NCBI GenBank assembly: GCA_905234735.1
Contig: CAJOJA010000004.1
Coordinates: 1-64,000, forward strand
Source of the DNA: an uncultured Bacteroidaceae bacterium
GTDB lineage: Bacteria; Bacteroidota; Bacteroidia; Bacteroidales; Bacteroidaceae
DNA: 64,000 nt
Direction: 5' to 3'
Shown: positions 36,116 through 44,633 of the stretch, one piece after another
Numbering within the stretch: the stretch's first letter is position 1
Layout of the letters: each line of letters starts with the position of its first letter
Notes under the pieces: generated by a model
The model's input: only the letters and a program-made list of their open reading frames with translations
Database searches by the model: none
Told to the model about the DNA's origin: nothing
Position numbers and translations under genes: made by a program

Positions 36116-37522
36116 ATGGAACTGGATTTGTTGACGGCCATATCCCCTATTGATGGGCGATACAGAGGCAAAACAGAGGCTTTAGCCCAATATTTCTCGG
36201 AATATGCTCTGATAAGGTATCGCATCCGCGTGGAGGTGGAATACTTCATTGCCCTGTGTGAGGAGTTGTCGCTCTTGCAGAGCGCATTTGACAATGGACA
36301 ATGGACAAATGAAAATGATGCCTTCGACTTGCCGGCAATCTACGAACGTCTGCGCGACATCTACCGCAACTTCTCGGAAGAGAATGCGCGGCGCGTGAAG
36401 GAAATAGAGGCTGTAACGAACCACGACGTGAAGGCCGTGGAATACTTCATCAAGGAGAAGTTCGACGAGTTAGAAAAACTTTCCACTTCCCACTTTCCAG
36501 TTTCCACTTTCAAGGAGTTCATCCACTTCGGCCTGACTTCGCAGGACATCAACAACACCAGCGTACCCCTGTCATTGAAGGAAGCCTTGGAGGAGGTGTA
36601 TTATCCTCAGATAGAGGAACTGATAGTCCAGTTGGAGGCGTATGCTGAGGAGTGGAAGGATGTGCCCATGCTGGCCAAGACCCACGGCCAGCCGGCCAGC
36701 CCGACCCGTCTGGGTAAGGAGATTCGTGTGTTTGCCTATCGTCTGCGTCGGCAGTTGGATATGCTTAAGGCATGTCCCATCACGGCCAAGTTCGGTGGGG
36801 CTACAGGTAACTTCAATGCTCACCATGTGGCCTATCCCGACAGAGACTGGCGCGAGTTTGGCACGCGATTTGTTGCTGAACGACTGGGACTGGAGCGCGA
36901 GGAGTACACCACGCAGATCAGCAACTACGACTGTCTGGCCGCCGTGTTTGATGCCATGCGACGTGTGAACACCATCATCATCGATCTGGATCGCGACGTG
37001 TGGCAGTACATTTCGATGGAGTACTTCCGCCAGCAGGTGAAGAAGGGCGAAGTGGGCAGTAGCGCCATGCCCCACAAGGTGAACCCCATCGACTTCGAGA
37101 ACTCGGAGGGCAATCTGGGTGTAGCCAACGCCATACTGGCACACCTGAGCCAGAAACTGCCCATCAGCCGACTGCAGCGCGACCTGACCGACTCGACCGT
37201 TCTGCGCAACATTGGGGTGCCCATGGGACACATGCTCATCTCGATACAGAGCACACTGAAGGGATTGCGCAAGCTGGTCCTGAACGAAGAGGCCATCCGT
37301 CGCGACCTGGACAACCAGTGGGCCGTGTGCGCTGAGGCCATACAAACCATCCTGCGCCGCGAGGGTTATCCCAATCCCTACGAGACGCTAAAGGCCCTGA
37401 CCCGCACGGGAAAGGGCATCAGCCGGGAAACCATTAAAGAATTTATAGAAACACTAAACGTAAGCGAACAAGTAAAAGAAGAACTAAGGCGGATTTCGCC
37501 AGAGAATTATGTTGGAATCTAA
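36116..37522 (+). CDS. purB: Adenylosuccinate lyase
   Basis: This 468-residue enzyme splits adenylosuccinate and SAICAR with release of fumarate, in purine synthesis. The superfamily signature is SSAMPHKVNPIDFENSEGN, and the TAISPIDGRY start and KTHGQPASPTRLGKE segment are typical. Two short stretches look inserted: about residues 58-66 (near DNGQWTNEND, coded by a TTGACAATGGACAATGGACA repeat) and about 121-132 (STSHFPVSTF, coded by a TTTCCACTTTCC-type repeat). Both match intergenic repeat styles and keep the frame. Activity is probably kept, since the catalytic segments are intact. Confidence 0.95.
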   Translation: MELDLLTAISPIDGRYRGKTEALAQYFSEYALIRYRIRVEVEYFIALCEELSLLQSAFDNGQWTNENDAFDLPAIYERLRDIYRNFSEENARRVKEIEAVTNHDVKAVEYFIKEKFDELEKLSTSHFPVSTFKEFIHFGLTSQDINNTSVPLSLKEALEEVYYPQIEELIVQLEAYAEEWKDVPMLAKTHGQPASPTRLGKEIRVFAYRLRRQLDMLKACPITAKFGGATGNFNAHHVAYPDRDWREFGTRFVAERLGLEREEYTTQISNYDCLAAVFDAMRRVNTIIIDLDRDVWQYISMEYFRQQVKKGEVGSSAMPHKVNPIDFENSEGNLGVANAILAHLSQKLPISRLQRDLTDSTVLRNIGVPMGHMLISIQSTLKGLRKLVLNEEAIRRDLDNQWAVCAEAIQTILRREGYPNPYETLKALTRTGKGISRETIKEFIETLNVSEQVKEELRRISPENYVGI

Positions 37523-37565
37523 GATTCCCTGGGACTTCCTTAATTAATTAAACAAGAAAAAAACT

Positions 37566-38819
37566 ATGATTACAGAAGACGAGCGTTGGAAAGAGCAGTT
37601 TTCCGACGAGAAGGGAGAAGGCCGGGAGGGCTATCGTCCCTACCACAGAGAAGGATCATCAAAGAGTTTCAATGGCGAGGGACGTACGAAGCGTCCGCGC
37701 ATTCAACGAAGCAGTTCATACGAGCCAGCCCGTCCTCATGGTGCAGGTTACGGACGCGATGCGTCGCGTCCCTACGGTGCACATCGTGAAGGCGGCTATC
37801 AGTCATACAACCGCGAGGGTGGTCAAAACCGCGAAGGTGGTTACCAGCGTCGCGAGGGTGGCTACCAGCGTGAGGGTGGCTACCAGCGCGCGGGCGGCTA
37901 CCAGCGCCGTGAGGGTGGTTACAGCCAGCAGCGTCCCCGTCGCGAGGGTGGCTATCAAGGTGGCGGCAACGGCCAGCGTCGCGAGGGCGGCTATGGTCAG
38001 CAGCGTGGCGGCTATCGCCAGCGCACGGCCGACTATAACCCCCATGCCAAGTACAGCATGAAGAAGCAGATTGAGTATAAGGAGAAGCACTACGATCCCA
38101 ATGAACCCATCCGACTGAACAAGTTTCTGGCCAATTCGGGTGTCTGCAGCCGTCGCGAGGCCGATGACTTCATCCAGGCTGGTGTGGTACGTGTGAATGG
38201 ACAGGTGGTGACCGAACTGGGCACGAAGGTGATGCGCACCGACAGTGTACTCTTCCACGACCAGCTGATAACGCCCGAAAAGAAGGTGTACGTACTGCTA
38301 AACAAGCCCAAGGACACCGTGACCACGAGCGACGACCCCCAGAACCGCAAGACAGTGATGGACCTGGTGAAGAACTGCTGCCGCGAGCGTATTTACCCCG
38401 TAGGCCGACTGGACCGTAACACCACGGGCGTGCTGTTGCTCACCAACGACGGTGAACTGGCCAGCAAACTCACTCATCCCAAGTATTTGAAGAAAAAGAT
38501 ATACCATGTGTTCCTGGACAAAAACGTCAGCGTGGAGGACATGCGTCAGATTACTGACGGCATAGAACTGGAAGATGGACCCATAAAGGCCGATGCCATT
38601 GAGTATGCCGACGAGAAGGACAAGAAGCAGGTGGGTATCGAGATTCACTCGGGCCGTAACCGCATCGTGCGCCGTATCTTCGAACACCTGGGTTACAAGG
38701 TGGTGAAGCTGGATCGCGTATACTTTGCCGGACTGACGAAAAAGAACGTGCGTCGCGGCGACTGGCGTTTCCTGACCGAGGCCGAGGTGAATATGCTGTA
38801 CACAGGAATGTTCGAGTAA
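37566..38819 (+). CDS. RluB/RsuA-family rRNA pseudouridine synthase with repetitive basic N-terminus
   Basis: This 417-residue protein has a C-terminal S4 RNA-binding domain (RLNKFLANSGVCSRREAD, about residues 180-235) and a pseudouridine synthase domain. The catalytic aspartate is in VGRLDRNTTGVLLLTNDG. The family modifies 23S or 16S rRNA. The first ~165 residues are a low-complexity extension of REGGYQ-type repeats rich in Arg, Gly and Tyr, resembling RGG-box RNA-binding tails. Such extensions occur in Bacteroidetes members; the repeat count may vary between strains. It sits between purB and asnS. Confidence 0.9.
   Translation: MITEDERWKEQFSDEKGEGREGYRPYHREGSSKSFNGEGRTKRPRIQRSSSYEPARPHGAGYGRDASRPYGAHREGGYQSYNREGGQNREGGYQRREGGYQREGGYQRAGGYQRREGGYSQQRPRREGGYQGGGNGQRREGGYGQQRGGYRQRTADYNPHAKYSMKKQIEYKEKHYDPNEPIRLNKFLANSGVCSRREADDFIQAGVVRVNGQVVTELGTKVMRTDSVLFHDQLITPEKKVYVLLNKPKDTVTTSDDPQNRKTVMDLVKNCCRERIYPVGRLDRNTTGVLLLTNDGELASKLTHPKYLKKKIYHVFLDKNVSVEDMRQITDGIELEDGPIKADAIEYADEKDKKQVGIEIHSGRNRIVRRIFEHLGYKVVKLDRVYFAGLTKKNVRRGDWRFLTEAEVNMLYTGMFE
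37793..38030 (+). repeat. In-frame tandem repeat coding REGGYQ units
   Basis: Imperfect 18- to 27-base units based on CGCGAGGGTGGCTACCAG recur about ten times inside the pseudouridine synthase gene. Unit length is a multiple of three, so expansion or contraction keeps the reading frame. Confidence 0.8.
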
Positions 38820-38830
38820 AATAATGAAAT

Positions 38831-40225
38831 ATGAAACGGACAAAAGTAATTGATGCGCTGAAGCGTACGGACTTCGGCAGTGAGATAACAGTGATGGGTT
38901 GGGTCCGCTCGAAGCGCGGCTCGAAGGGCATATTCTTCATTGCTCTCAACGATGGTTCGACCATCAAGAACGTACAGATTGTGGGCGAGGACCAGAACTT
39001 CGATGAAGAGACGGTGAAGCTGATTACCACGGGAGCCTGCCTGAAGGTGGTGGGTACCCTGGTAGAGAGCCCCGCAGCCGGACAGGCCAGCGAGATTCAG
39101 GCCAAGCAGATAGAGGTGCTGGGCGAGTGCGACAACACCTACCCTCTGCAGAAGAAGGGGGCCTCGTGGGAATACTTGCGCACGGTGGCTCATATGCGCC
39201 CCAGGACCAACACCTTCGGTGCCATCCTGCGCATCCGCCACAATATGGCAATGGCCATTCATACGTACTTCCATGAGCACGGTTTCTACTATTTCCACAC
39301 GCCGCTGATTACTGCAAGTGACTGCGAGGGAGCCGGTAACATGTTTCAGGTAACCACCAAGAACCTGTACGACCTGAAGAAGGGTGAGGATGGGAAGATT
39401 GATTTCAGTGACGACTTCTTTGGCGAGCAGGTTGCCCTGACCGTCAGCGGTCAGTTGGAGGGCGAGCTGGGTGCTACGGCCCTGGGGCAGATTTATACCT
39501 TCGGTCCTACGTTCCGCGCCGAGAACTCCAACACACCGCGCCACTTGGCCGAGTTCTGGATGATAGAGCCCGAGATGGCCTTCTATGACAAGGACGACTT
39601 GATGGACCTGGAAGAGGACTTTATCAAGTACTGCGTGCGCTGGGCATTGGACAATTGTCGCGACGACTTGGAGTTCCTGAACAAGATGGTGGACAAGACC
39701 CTCATCGAGCGTCTGGAAGGCGTGCTGAAGGAATCGTTCGTGCGTCTGCCTTACACACAGGGTATCGAGATTCTGCAGGAAGCCATACGGAACGGCAAGA
39801 AGTTCGAGTTTCCCTGCAACTGGGGAGACGATTTGGCCTCGGAGCATGAGCGCTACCTCGTGGAGGAGCACTTCAAGAAGCCTGTTATCATGACCGACTA
39901 TCCGAAGGAAATCAAGGCATTCTACATGAAGATGAACGAGGACGGCAAGACGATGCAGGGCACCGATGTGCTCTTCCCGCAGATTGGCGAAATCATCGGT
40001 GGCAGCGTCCGTGAGGAGAGCTACGACAAACTGATGGCCGAGATTGGCCGTCGCCAGATGGAGACCGAGAAACTCGAATGGTACCTCGACACCCGTCGCT
40101 GGGGCTCTTGCCCCCACGCCGGTTTTGGTCTGGGCTTCGAGCGACTGATACTCTTTGTCACGGGTATGCAGAACATCCGTGATGTGATACCCTTCCCCAG
40201 AACTCCGAAGAATTGTGAGTTCTAA
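38831..40225 (+). CDS. asnS: Asparaginyl-tRNA synthetase
   Basis: This 464-residue class IIb enzyme charges tRNA-Asn. An N-terminal OB-fold anticodon-binding domain ([15 protein letters not shown]) precedes the catalytic domain. Motif 2 is visible around [20 protein letters not shown] and motif 3 around [12 protein letters not shown]. The Asn-type choice over Asp-type follows from length and the absence of the bacterial AspRS insertion. It starts 11 bases after the previous stop and probably shares its transcript. Confidence 0.95.
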   Translation: MKRTKVIDALKRTDFGSEITVMGWVRSKRGSKGIFFIALNDGSTIKNVQIVGEDQNFDEETVKLITTGACLKVVGTLVESPAAGQASEIQAKQIEVLGECDNTYPLQKKGASWEYLRTVAHMRPRTNTFGAILRIRHNMAMAIHTYFHEHGFYYFHTPLITASDCEGAGNMFQVTTKNLYDLKKGEDGKIDFSDDFFGEQVALTVSGQLEGELGATALGQIYTFGPTFRAENSNTPRHLAEFWMIEPEMAFYDKDDLMDLEEDFIKYCVRWALDNCRDDLEFLNKMVDKTLIERLEGVLKESFVRLPYTQGIEILQEAIRNGKKFEFPCNWGDDLASEHERYLVEEHFKKPVIMTDYPKEIKAFYMKMNEDGKTMQGTDVLFPQIGEIIGGSVREESYDKLMAEIGRRQMETEKLEWYLDTRRWGSCPHAGFGLGFERLILFVTGMQNIRDVIPFPRTPKNCEF

Positions 40226-40290
40226 GGACTAGTCAAACTAGAACGGCTAGAAATACTAGATAATATAGAAGAACTAGTTAAACTATGACG

Positions 40291-40322
40291 AGTGTCTCGT
40301 GTCTATTAAGGCATGAGACACT
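40291..40322 (+). other. Hairpin that encloses a start codon
   Basis: AGTGTCTC (40291-40298) can pair with GAGACACT (40315-40322); the ATG at 40313 lies at the loop-stem border. The stem could hide the start of the barrel gene. The preceding spacer (40226-40290) is filled with short ACTAG-type repeats. Confidence 0.35.
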
Positions 40323-43300
40323 TGCTGTTTATACTTCTCTGCCTATTCTCGTTGTTCCTATCTGCACAGACTGAGTCGGAGGAACTACGACTGACTATTC
40401 GAGGCGTGGTACGCGAGAACCAGAGTCTTGACCCGCTGGAGGGGGCGCAGGTGCGTCTGTTTCGCGACAGTACTCAGGTGGCTGGTGCGCTGGTGCAGAA
40501 GAGCGGGATGTTCACCTTGCCCAACGTCGTGCCGGGCAACTATACGCTGAGTGTCTCGTTCATCGGTTTCAAGGAACAGCGCTTCGCACTGGCACTGCCC
40601 AAGCGAGCCGGCAACTTCCGTGTGAAGGACGTCTTGATGCGTGAGGATGCCAAGGTGATGGCCGAGGCCGTGGTGGAGGGTAAGCTGCCGGAAATGACGG
40701 TGGTGGACGATACGGTGATGTACAATGCCGATGCCTTCAAGCTACAAGACGGCGCACTGGTGGAGGAACTGATAAAGAAACTGCCTGGTATAGTGGTCAA
40801 CGACGATGGGTCGTACACCTGGAACGGTAAGCAGATACAGCAGTTCCTGGTGGACGGTAAGGAATTCTATGGCACGGACGGTAACGTGATACTCAAGAAC
40901 CTGCCGGCAGAAATCGTGGACAGGGTGAAGGCCTACGAACGGAAGAGCGATTTTGCCCGTGTGACAGGTGTGGATGACGGAAATGAACGTACGGTGTTGG
41001 ATTTGAGCATCAAGAAGAATCGTAAACGCGGATGGTTCGGCAACGTGAACGGTGGTTACGGAACACACGACCGCTATACAGGCCGACTGATGGTGAACCG
41101 TTTCATCGGCGACCAGAAGTTCTCGTTCTATGGCAACGCCAACAACACCAACGGCAATGGTATGACCGACAATCAGTCAGGCGGTGCCACGATGAACTAT
41201 ATCATAAAAGGTAGTCAGGATGATGCCAAGAGCCGTAGAGACCCACTGCTGGAGATGAATGGCAGCATTAATACGAATTTCTCGCAGGGCGGCAGTCAGT
41301 CGTGGAACAATTCGCAAAGTTTCGAGAACCGCAATGCAGCCTATAGCAACTCGTGGAACCGAAGTTCGAACGACAACAAGGGATTTTCGTTCAACTACCG
41401 TATGGAATGGCGCCCCGACTCGATGACAAATGTGATGTTCCGCCCCAATCTGTCGTGGAACAAGTCGAGCAGCAGTTCGCAGAACGAGAGTGCAGCCTTC
41501 AATGACGACCCCTATCTATTCAGCGACGACCCGTTGCGCGACTATCGGTTGCTTAGTGATACCATCGGTGTGAATCATCGTGTGGGCGCCAACCATAATG
41601 CCTCGCACAATCTGAACGGAAGTGTGTCCTTGCAGGTAAACCGACGGTTGGAGAAACCCGGACGTAACGTAACCCTGAATGCCGATGTGAGCTGGGGAAA
41701 GTCGAAGAGCGAAGGACAGAACTACAGTCAGACCGACTACTACCAGTTGTTGGCTGTCAGTGGTGAAGACTCGGTGTACCACAAGATACAGTACAACGAA
41801 GCTCCCTCGAAGAACCGCAACGTGTCGACACGACTGACCTATATCGAACCCATCGGCAGGCAGCTCTTCCTTCAGATGTCGTACCAGTACAACTACCGGT
41901 TCACCGACCGCGACCGCACGGTCAGCAGCATCTTCGACTGGATGAAAGATGCTAATGACGAACTCTACAATCCCTATACCTTATATAATATAGGAATCGA
42001 CAATTATCGTCAATGGGAATCTCTGGCAGCGCCCGATACCGCTCAGTGCAACTATACCACCAATGTCTATCAGAATCACGATATACGCCTACAGTTGCGC
42101 ATGAACCGCACGCTGTACCGACTGACCGTCGGGGCCAACCTGCAGCCCCAGGTGAACCGTGTGGATTATACGAAGGGAACGAAACACTACGATGTGCGCC
42201 GGGTCGTCTTCAATGCCTCGCCTACGGTGAACTTCCGCTATATGTTCAGTCGGACGGAAAATCTGGATATCCGATATAACGGCAACACCGGGCAACCCGG
42301 CATCACCGATCTGATACCCGATACACTCTCGAATGCCGACCCGCTGAACATCCGTCTGGGTAACCCCGAGCTGAAACCATCGTTCACCCACAACGTAACA
42401 GCTAATTACAACCGTTCGGTTACCGACAAGCAGCGCACATTCTCGGTCAGCGGACAGTTCCGCACCACACAGAACTCCACCACCAATCGCACCGAATACA
42501 ACGACGTGACGGGCGGGCGCATCTCGAAACCCGTGAACATCAACGGCAACTGGAACGCTTCGGCTTCGTTCAACTTCAACACGGCGCTGGGGCCTGAGAA
42601 ATATTGGCATATCAATACGAGCACAAACGGTTCGATGACCAATGCTGTCTCGTATGTTTATCAGAGCAAGACGCAGGAGACGGTGAAGAATCGTACGCGA
42701 GGCAAGAACATCCGTCAGAGTCTGCGACTGTCGTATCGTCGCGATTGGGAAACCAAATATAACCTGGAGGTAAGCACCAATGGCAACATCGGGTACAACC
42801 ACAGCCGTTCGACCAACTCGTCGGCCTCGAACCTCGACACCTACAACTTCTCGTACGGCGGTTCCCTGAACCTGCAGTTCCCCTGGGGCATGAGTCTGTG
42901 GACAGACATCTCGGAACAGAGCCGTCGCGGATATGCCGACCATTCGATGAATACCAACAAGGTCATCTGGAACGCCAGCATCAGTCAGCGACTGCTGAAG
43001 CAGAGGAACCTCACCCTCAGCGTACGTGCCTACGACCTGCTGCGCCAGCGCGACAATATCAACCGTAGCATCTCGGCTACGGCTCGTACCGATTCGCGTA
43101 ACGAGGCCGTGAACTCGTACTTTCTCTTTACTGCTGAATTCCGATTCGGAAAGTTTGGTGGACGCGGACAAGGGAGAATGAGAGAGGGGGGAAATGAGAG
43201 AATGAGAGAAGGGGGAAATGAGAGAATGAGAGAAGGGGGAAATGAGAGAATGAGGGGAGGAGGAAATGAGAGAATGAGACGTGGTGACTTAACGAATTAA
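40313..43300 (+). CDS. TonB-receptor-like outer-membrane barrel protein
   Basis: This 995-residue protein begins with a signal peptide (ending FLSAQ) and a carboxypeptidase-regulatory-like beta-sandwich (about residues 27-115; TIRGVVRENQSLDPLEGAQV). A plug-like region (KLPGIVVNDDGSYTWNG) and a large beta-barrel (OMP_b-brl_3 type) follow. It is likely an outer-membrane transporter or related barrel; no substrate can be read from the sequence. The natural barrel seems to end near FLFTAEFRFGKFGG. About 40 further residues of NERMREGG repeats follow and look like a translated microsatellite. No SusD partner is adjacent. Confidence 0.85.
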   Translation: MRHLLFILLCLFSLFLSAQTESEELRLTIRGVVRENQSLDPLEGAQVRLFRDSTQVAGALVQKSGMFTLPNVVPGNYTLSVSFIGFKEQRFALALPKRAGNFRVKDVLMREDAKVMAEAVVEGKLPEMTVVDDTVMYNADAFKLQDGALVEELIKKLPGIVVNDDGSYTWNGKQIQQFLVDGKEFYGTDGNVILKNLPAEIVDRVKAYERKSDFARVTGVDDGNERTVLDLSIKKNRKRGWFGNVNGGYGTHDRYTGRLMVNRFIGDQKFSFYGNANNTNGNGMTDNQSGGATMNYIIKGSQDDAKSRRDPLLEMNGSINTNFSQGGSQSWNNSQSFENRNAAYSNSWNRSSNDNKGFSFNYRMEWRPDSMTNVMFRPNLSWNKSSSSSQNESAAFNDDPYLFSDDPLRDYRLLSDTIGVNHRVGANHNASHNLNGSVSLQVNRRLEKPGRNVTLNADVSWGKSKSEGQNYSQTDYYQLLAVSGEDSVYHKIQYNEAPSKNRNVSTRLTYIEPIGRQLFLQMSYQYNYRFTDRDRTVSSIFDWMKDANDELYNPYTLYNIGIDNYRQWESLAAPDTAQCNYTTNVYQNHDIRLQLRMNRTLYRLTVGANLQPQVNRVDYTKGTKHYDVRRVVFNASPTVNFRYMFSRTENLDIRYNGNTGQPGITDLIPDTLSNADPLNIRLGNPELKPSFTHNVTANYNRSVTDKQRTFSVSGQFRTTQNSTTNRTEYNDVTGGRISKPVNINGNWNASASFNFNTALGPEKYWHINTSTNGSMTNAVSYVYQSKTQETVKNRTRGKNIRQSLRLSYRRDWETKYNLEVSTNGNIGYNHSRSTNSSASNLDTYNFSYGGSLNLQFPWGMSLWTDISEQSRRGYADHSMNTNKVIWNASISQRLLKQRNLTLSVRAYDLLRQRDNINRSISATARTDSRNEAVNSYFLFTAEFRFGKFGGRGQGRMREGGNERMREGGNERMREGGNERMRGGGNERMRRGDLTN
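43170..43280 (+). repeat. GAGAATGAGAGAGGGGGAAAT tandem repeat at a gene end
   Basis: Five or so units of about 24 bases code the NERMREGG tail of the barrel protein. The reverse complement of the AATGAGAGAATGAG core is found in the signal-peptide codons of the PPIase at 7411-7451. Confidence 0.75.
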
Positions 43301-43345
43301 TTGTCAAAAAAACTTAATTATACCTGATGTTTGCTTAAAAAAGAC

Positions 43346-43353
43346 TATCTTTG
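43346..43353 (+). promoter_or_regulatory. -7 box for the DUF2147 gene
   Basis: TATCTTTG lies 32 bases before the ATG at 43386. A TTTG at 43330 is too close to be a normal -33 box. Confidence 0.5.
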
Positions 43354-43385
43354 TAGTCGCAGACAAGTTTAATGTAGTTTTGATT

Positions 43386-43826
43386 ATGAAAAAGTTTCTT
43401 TTGATGCTGGTGTGCGGCCTGATGGCAGCAACCAGTCTGTCGGCACAGGTGAAGGCCGACGATATCCTGGGTACATACAAGGTGGTGCAGGGTGGCGATA
43501 ACTCGAAGGTGGTGTTCCGTAAGAATGGCAACGGCTATACTTGCCAGGTAACATGGTTGGAGAACATGAAGGAGAAGGACGGTACACCCCGTGTGGACAA
43601 GCGCAACCCCGACAAGTCGAAGCGCAAAACCCCCTCGGACCGGATTGTGCTCATAGACAAAATAACCTTTGACGCGGACAAGCAAGAGTGGAACGACGGA
43701 CAAATCTACGACCCCACACGTGGCAAGTTCTTCAAGGTGCGTGTGTCGTTCAAGGATGCCAAGACGCTGAAGGTGCGTGGTTCGTGGGGACCCATCAGCG
43801 AGACCGTCTATTGGACGAAACTGTAA
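43386..43826 (+). CDS. DUF2147-family secreted protein
   Basis: This protein of 146 residues has a signal peptide ending SLSAQ and a small beta-barrel domain of the DUF2147 type (DDILGTYKV at the start, GQIYDPTRGKFFKVRV in the core, VRGSWGPIS near the end). Its molecular role is not established; it is predicted periplasmic. The ATG at 43386 is preferred over the TTG six bases earlier. It converges with the phosphopantetheinyl transferase gene; a weak hairpin (43833-43857) lies between. Confidence 0.85.
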   Translation: MKKFLLMLVCGLMAATSLSAQVKADDILGTYKVVQGGDNSKVVFRKNGNGYTCQVTWLENMKEKDGTPRVDKRNPDKSKRKTPSDRIVLIDKITFDADKQEWNDGQIYDPTRGKFFKVRVSFKDAKTLKVRGSWGPISETVYWTKL

Positions 43827-43868
43827 GGCGTTACGGACAGGCTCGTAGAGAGTCCGTCTGACGATACG

Positions 43869-44525
43869 TTATTTGTTGGGTGATGTGGCGATGCTCATCA
43901 CCCAATTTTCTGTTTCGCGGGTTTCCAGATGGTAGGGACAATTAAGGAGTACGTCTTTCATGGTGTCTCGGATGCCCGTACCGATGAGTTTCAGTACAGC
44001 CTCCTTCCGTGTCCACAGACGCAGAAAGGTCAAGCCCCTCTCCAGGGTTCCCCCGTGAGGAGGAGGGCTTGCTATCTCCTGCTGTTCCTCCTCGCTCATG
44101 GAGTAGCGGATAAGGTTGTCGGAGACTTTCCTGCCTACACTTTCGATGTCGATGCCGCAGGGCCGTTCGTCGATGATGCAGGCTACAGCCTCGCGGCAAT
44201 GACTCAAGGAGAAGTAGGGTGCAACCTCATTTTCAACTTTTCGCTCGGCACTTGTGACGCTTGACTCGTTCAAGATTTTTTCATTTTTAATTTTAATGTA
44301 GGGTTTTCCGTGTTCGTTATACACGAACGTTGGCGGTTCCGTGATGGCATACTCCTGGCGTAGGCCCTGGCAGAGCAGACGGTAGGCCAGTAGCGACTGG
44401 CGGCGGCCCGTGTCGTGTTTGATGGCCTGTACTTTCTCGCGTCGCCACCGTGGTAGTTCTTCTGTCCACAGGGCTATCTGCTCGGGCGTGTATTCCTGTA
44501 TTTTATCGTCGATAAGCACCTTCAT
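43869..44525 (-). CDS. 4'-phosphopantetheinyl transferase (Sfp-type)
   Basis: This 218-residue enzyme transfers the phosphopantetheine arm of CoA to carrier proteins. The magnesium-binding GIDIE motif (CGIDIESVGRK) and the WTRKEAVLKLIG motif are both present, as is FSLSHCREAVAC. Between them SPPPHGGTLERGL (coded by 44032-44070) looks inserted and matches a palindromic intergenic repeat of this genome. The ATG at 44525 (MKVLIDDKIQ) is only five bases from a TACTTTTG box, so the transcript would be nearly leaderless. It may activate an acyl carrier or peptide-synthesis protein elsewhere. Confidence 0.88.
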   Translation of the reverse strand: MKVLIDDKIQEYTPEQIALWTEELPRWRREKVQAIKHDTGRRQSLLAYRLLCQGLRQEYAITEPPTFVYNEHGKPYIKIKNEKILNESSVTSAERKVENEVAPYFSLSHCREAVACIIDERPCGIDIESVGRKVSDNLIRYSMSEEEQQEIASPPPHGGTLERGLTFLRLWTRKEAVLKLIGTGIRDTMKDVLLNCPYHLETRETENWVMSIATSPNK

Positions 44526-44529
44526 GATA

Positions 44530-44537
44530 CAAAAGTA
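44530..44537 (-). promoter_or_regulatory. -7 box of the phosphopantetheinyl transferase gene
   Basis: On the minus strand TACTTTTG ends five bases before the ATG. That is much closer than at the other promoters in the window. Confidence 0.5.
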
Positions 44538-44580
44538 CAAATAATTTTTAATTTTTGATTTTTAATATTTAATTTATTTG

Positions 44581-44588
44581 TATCTTTG
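44581..44588 (+). promoter_or_regulatory. -7 box of the AGE epimerase gene
   Basis: TATCTTTG lies 45 bases before the ATG at 44634 and 24 bases after a TTTG at 44554, slightly longer than the usual spacing. Confidence 0.55.
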
Positions 44589-44633
44589 TGCCATAAACCT
44601 TAAAACCTAATAACATTAAAACCAAATAGCCTT

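Noticed and set aside
37793..38030. Regular repeats in the pseudouridine synthase gene as CRISPR
   Set aside because: They are in frame, code REGGYQ units and have no unique spacers.
38693..40117. A 474-codon open frame on the minus strand opposite asnS
   Set aside because: asnS is unmistakable on the plus strand; this is a shadow of its codon usage.
40313..43300. A SusC/SusD polysaccharide-utilisation pair
   Set aside because: The barrel resembles the broader OMP_b-brl_3 group, and the neighbours are asnS and a DUF2147 gene; no SusD gene follows.
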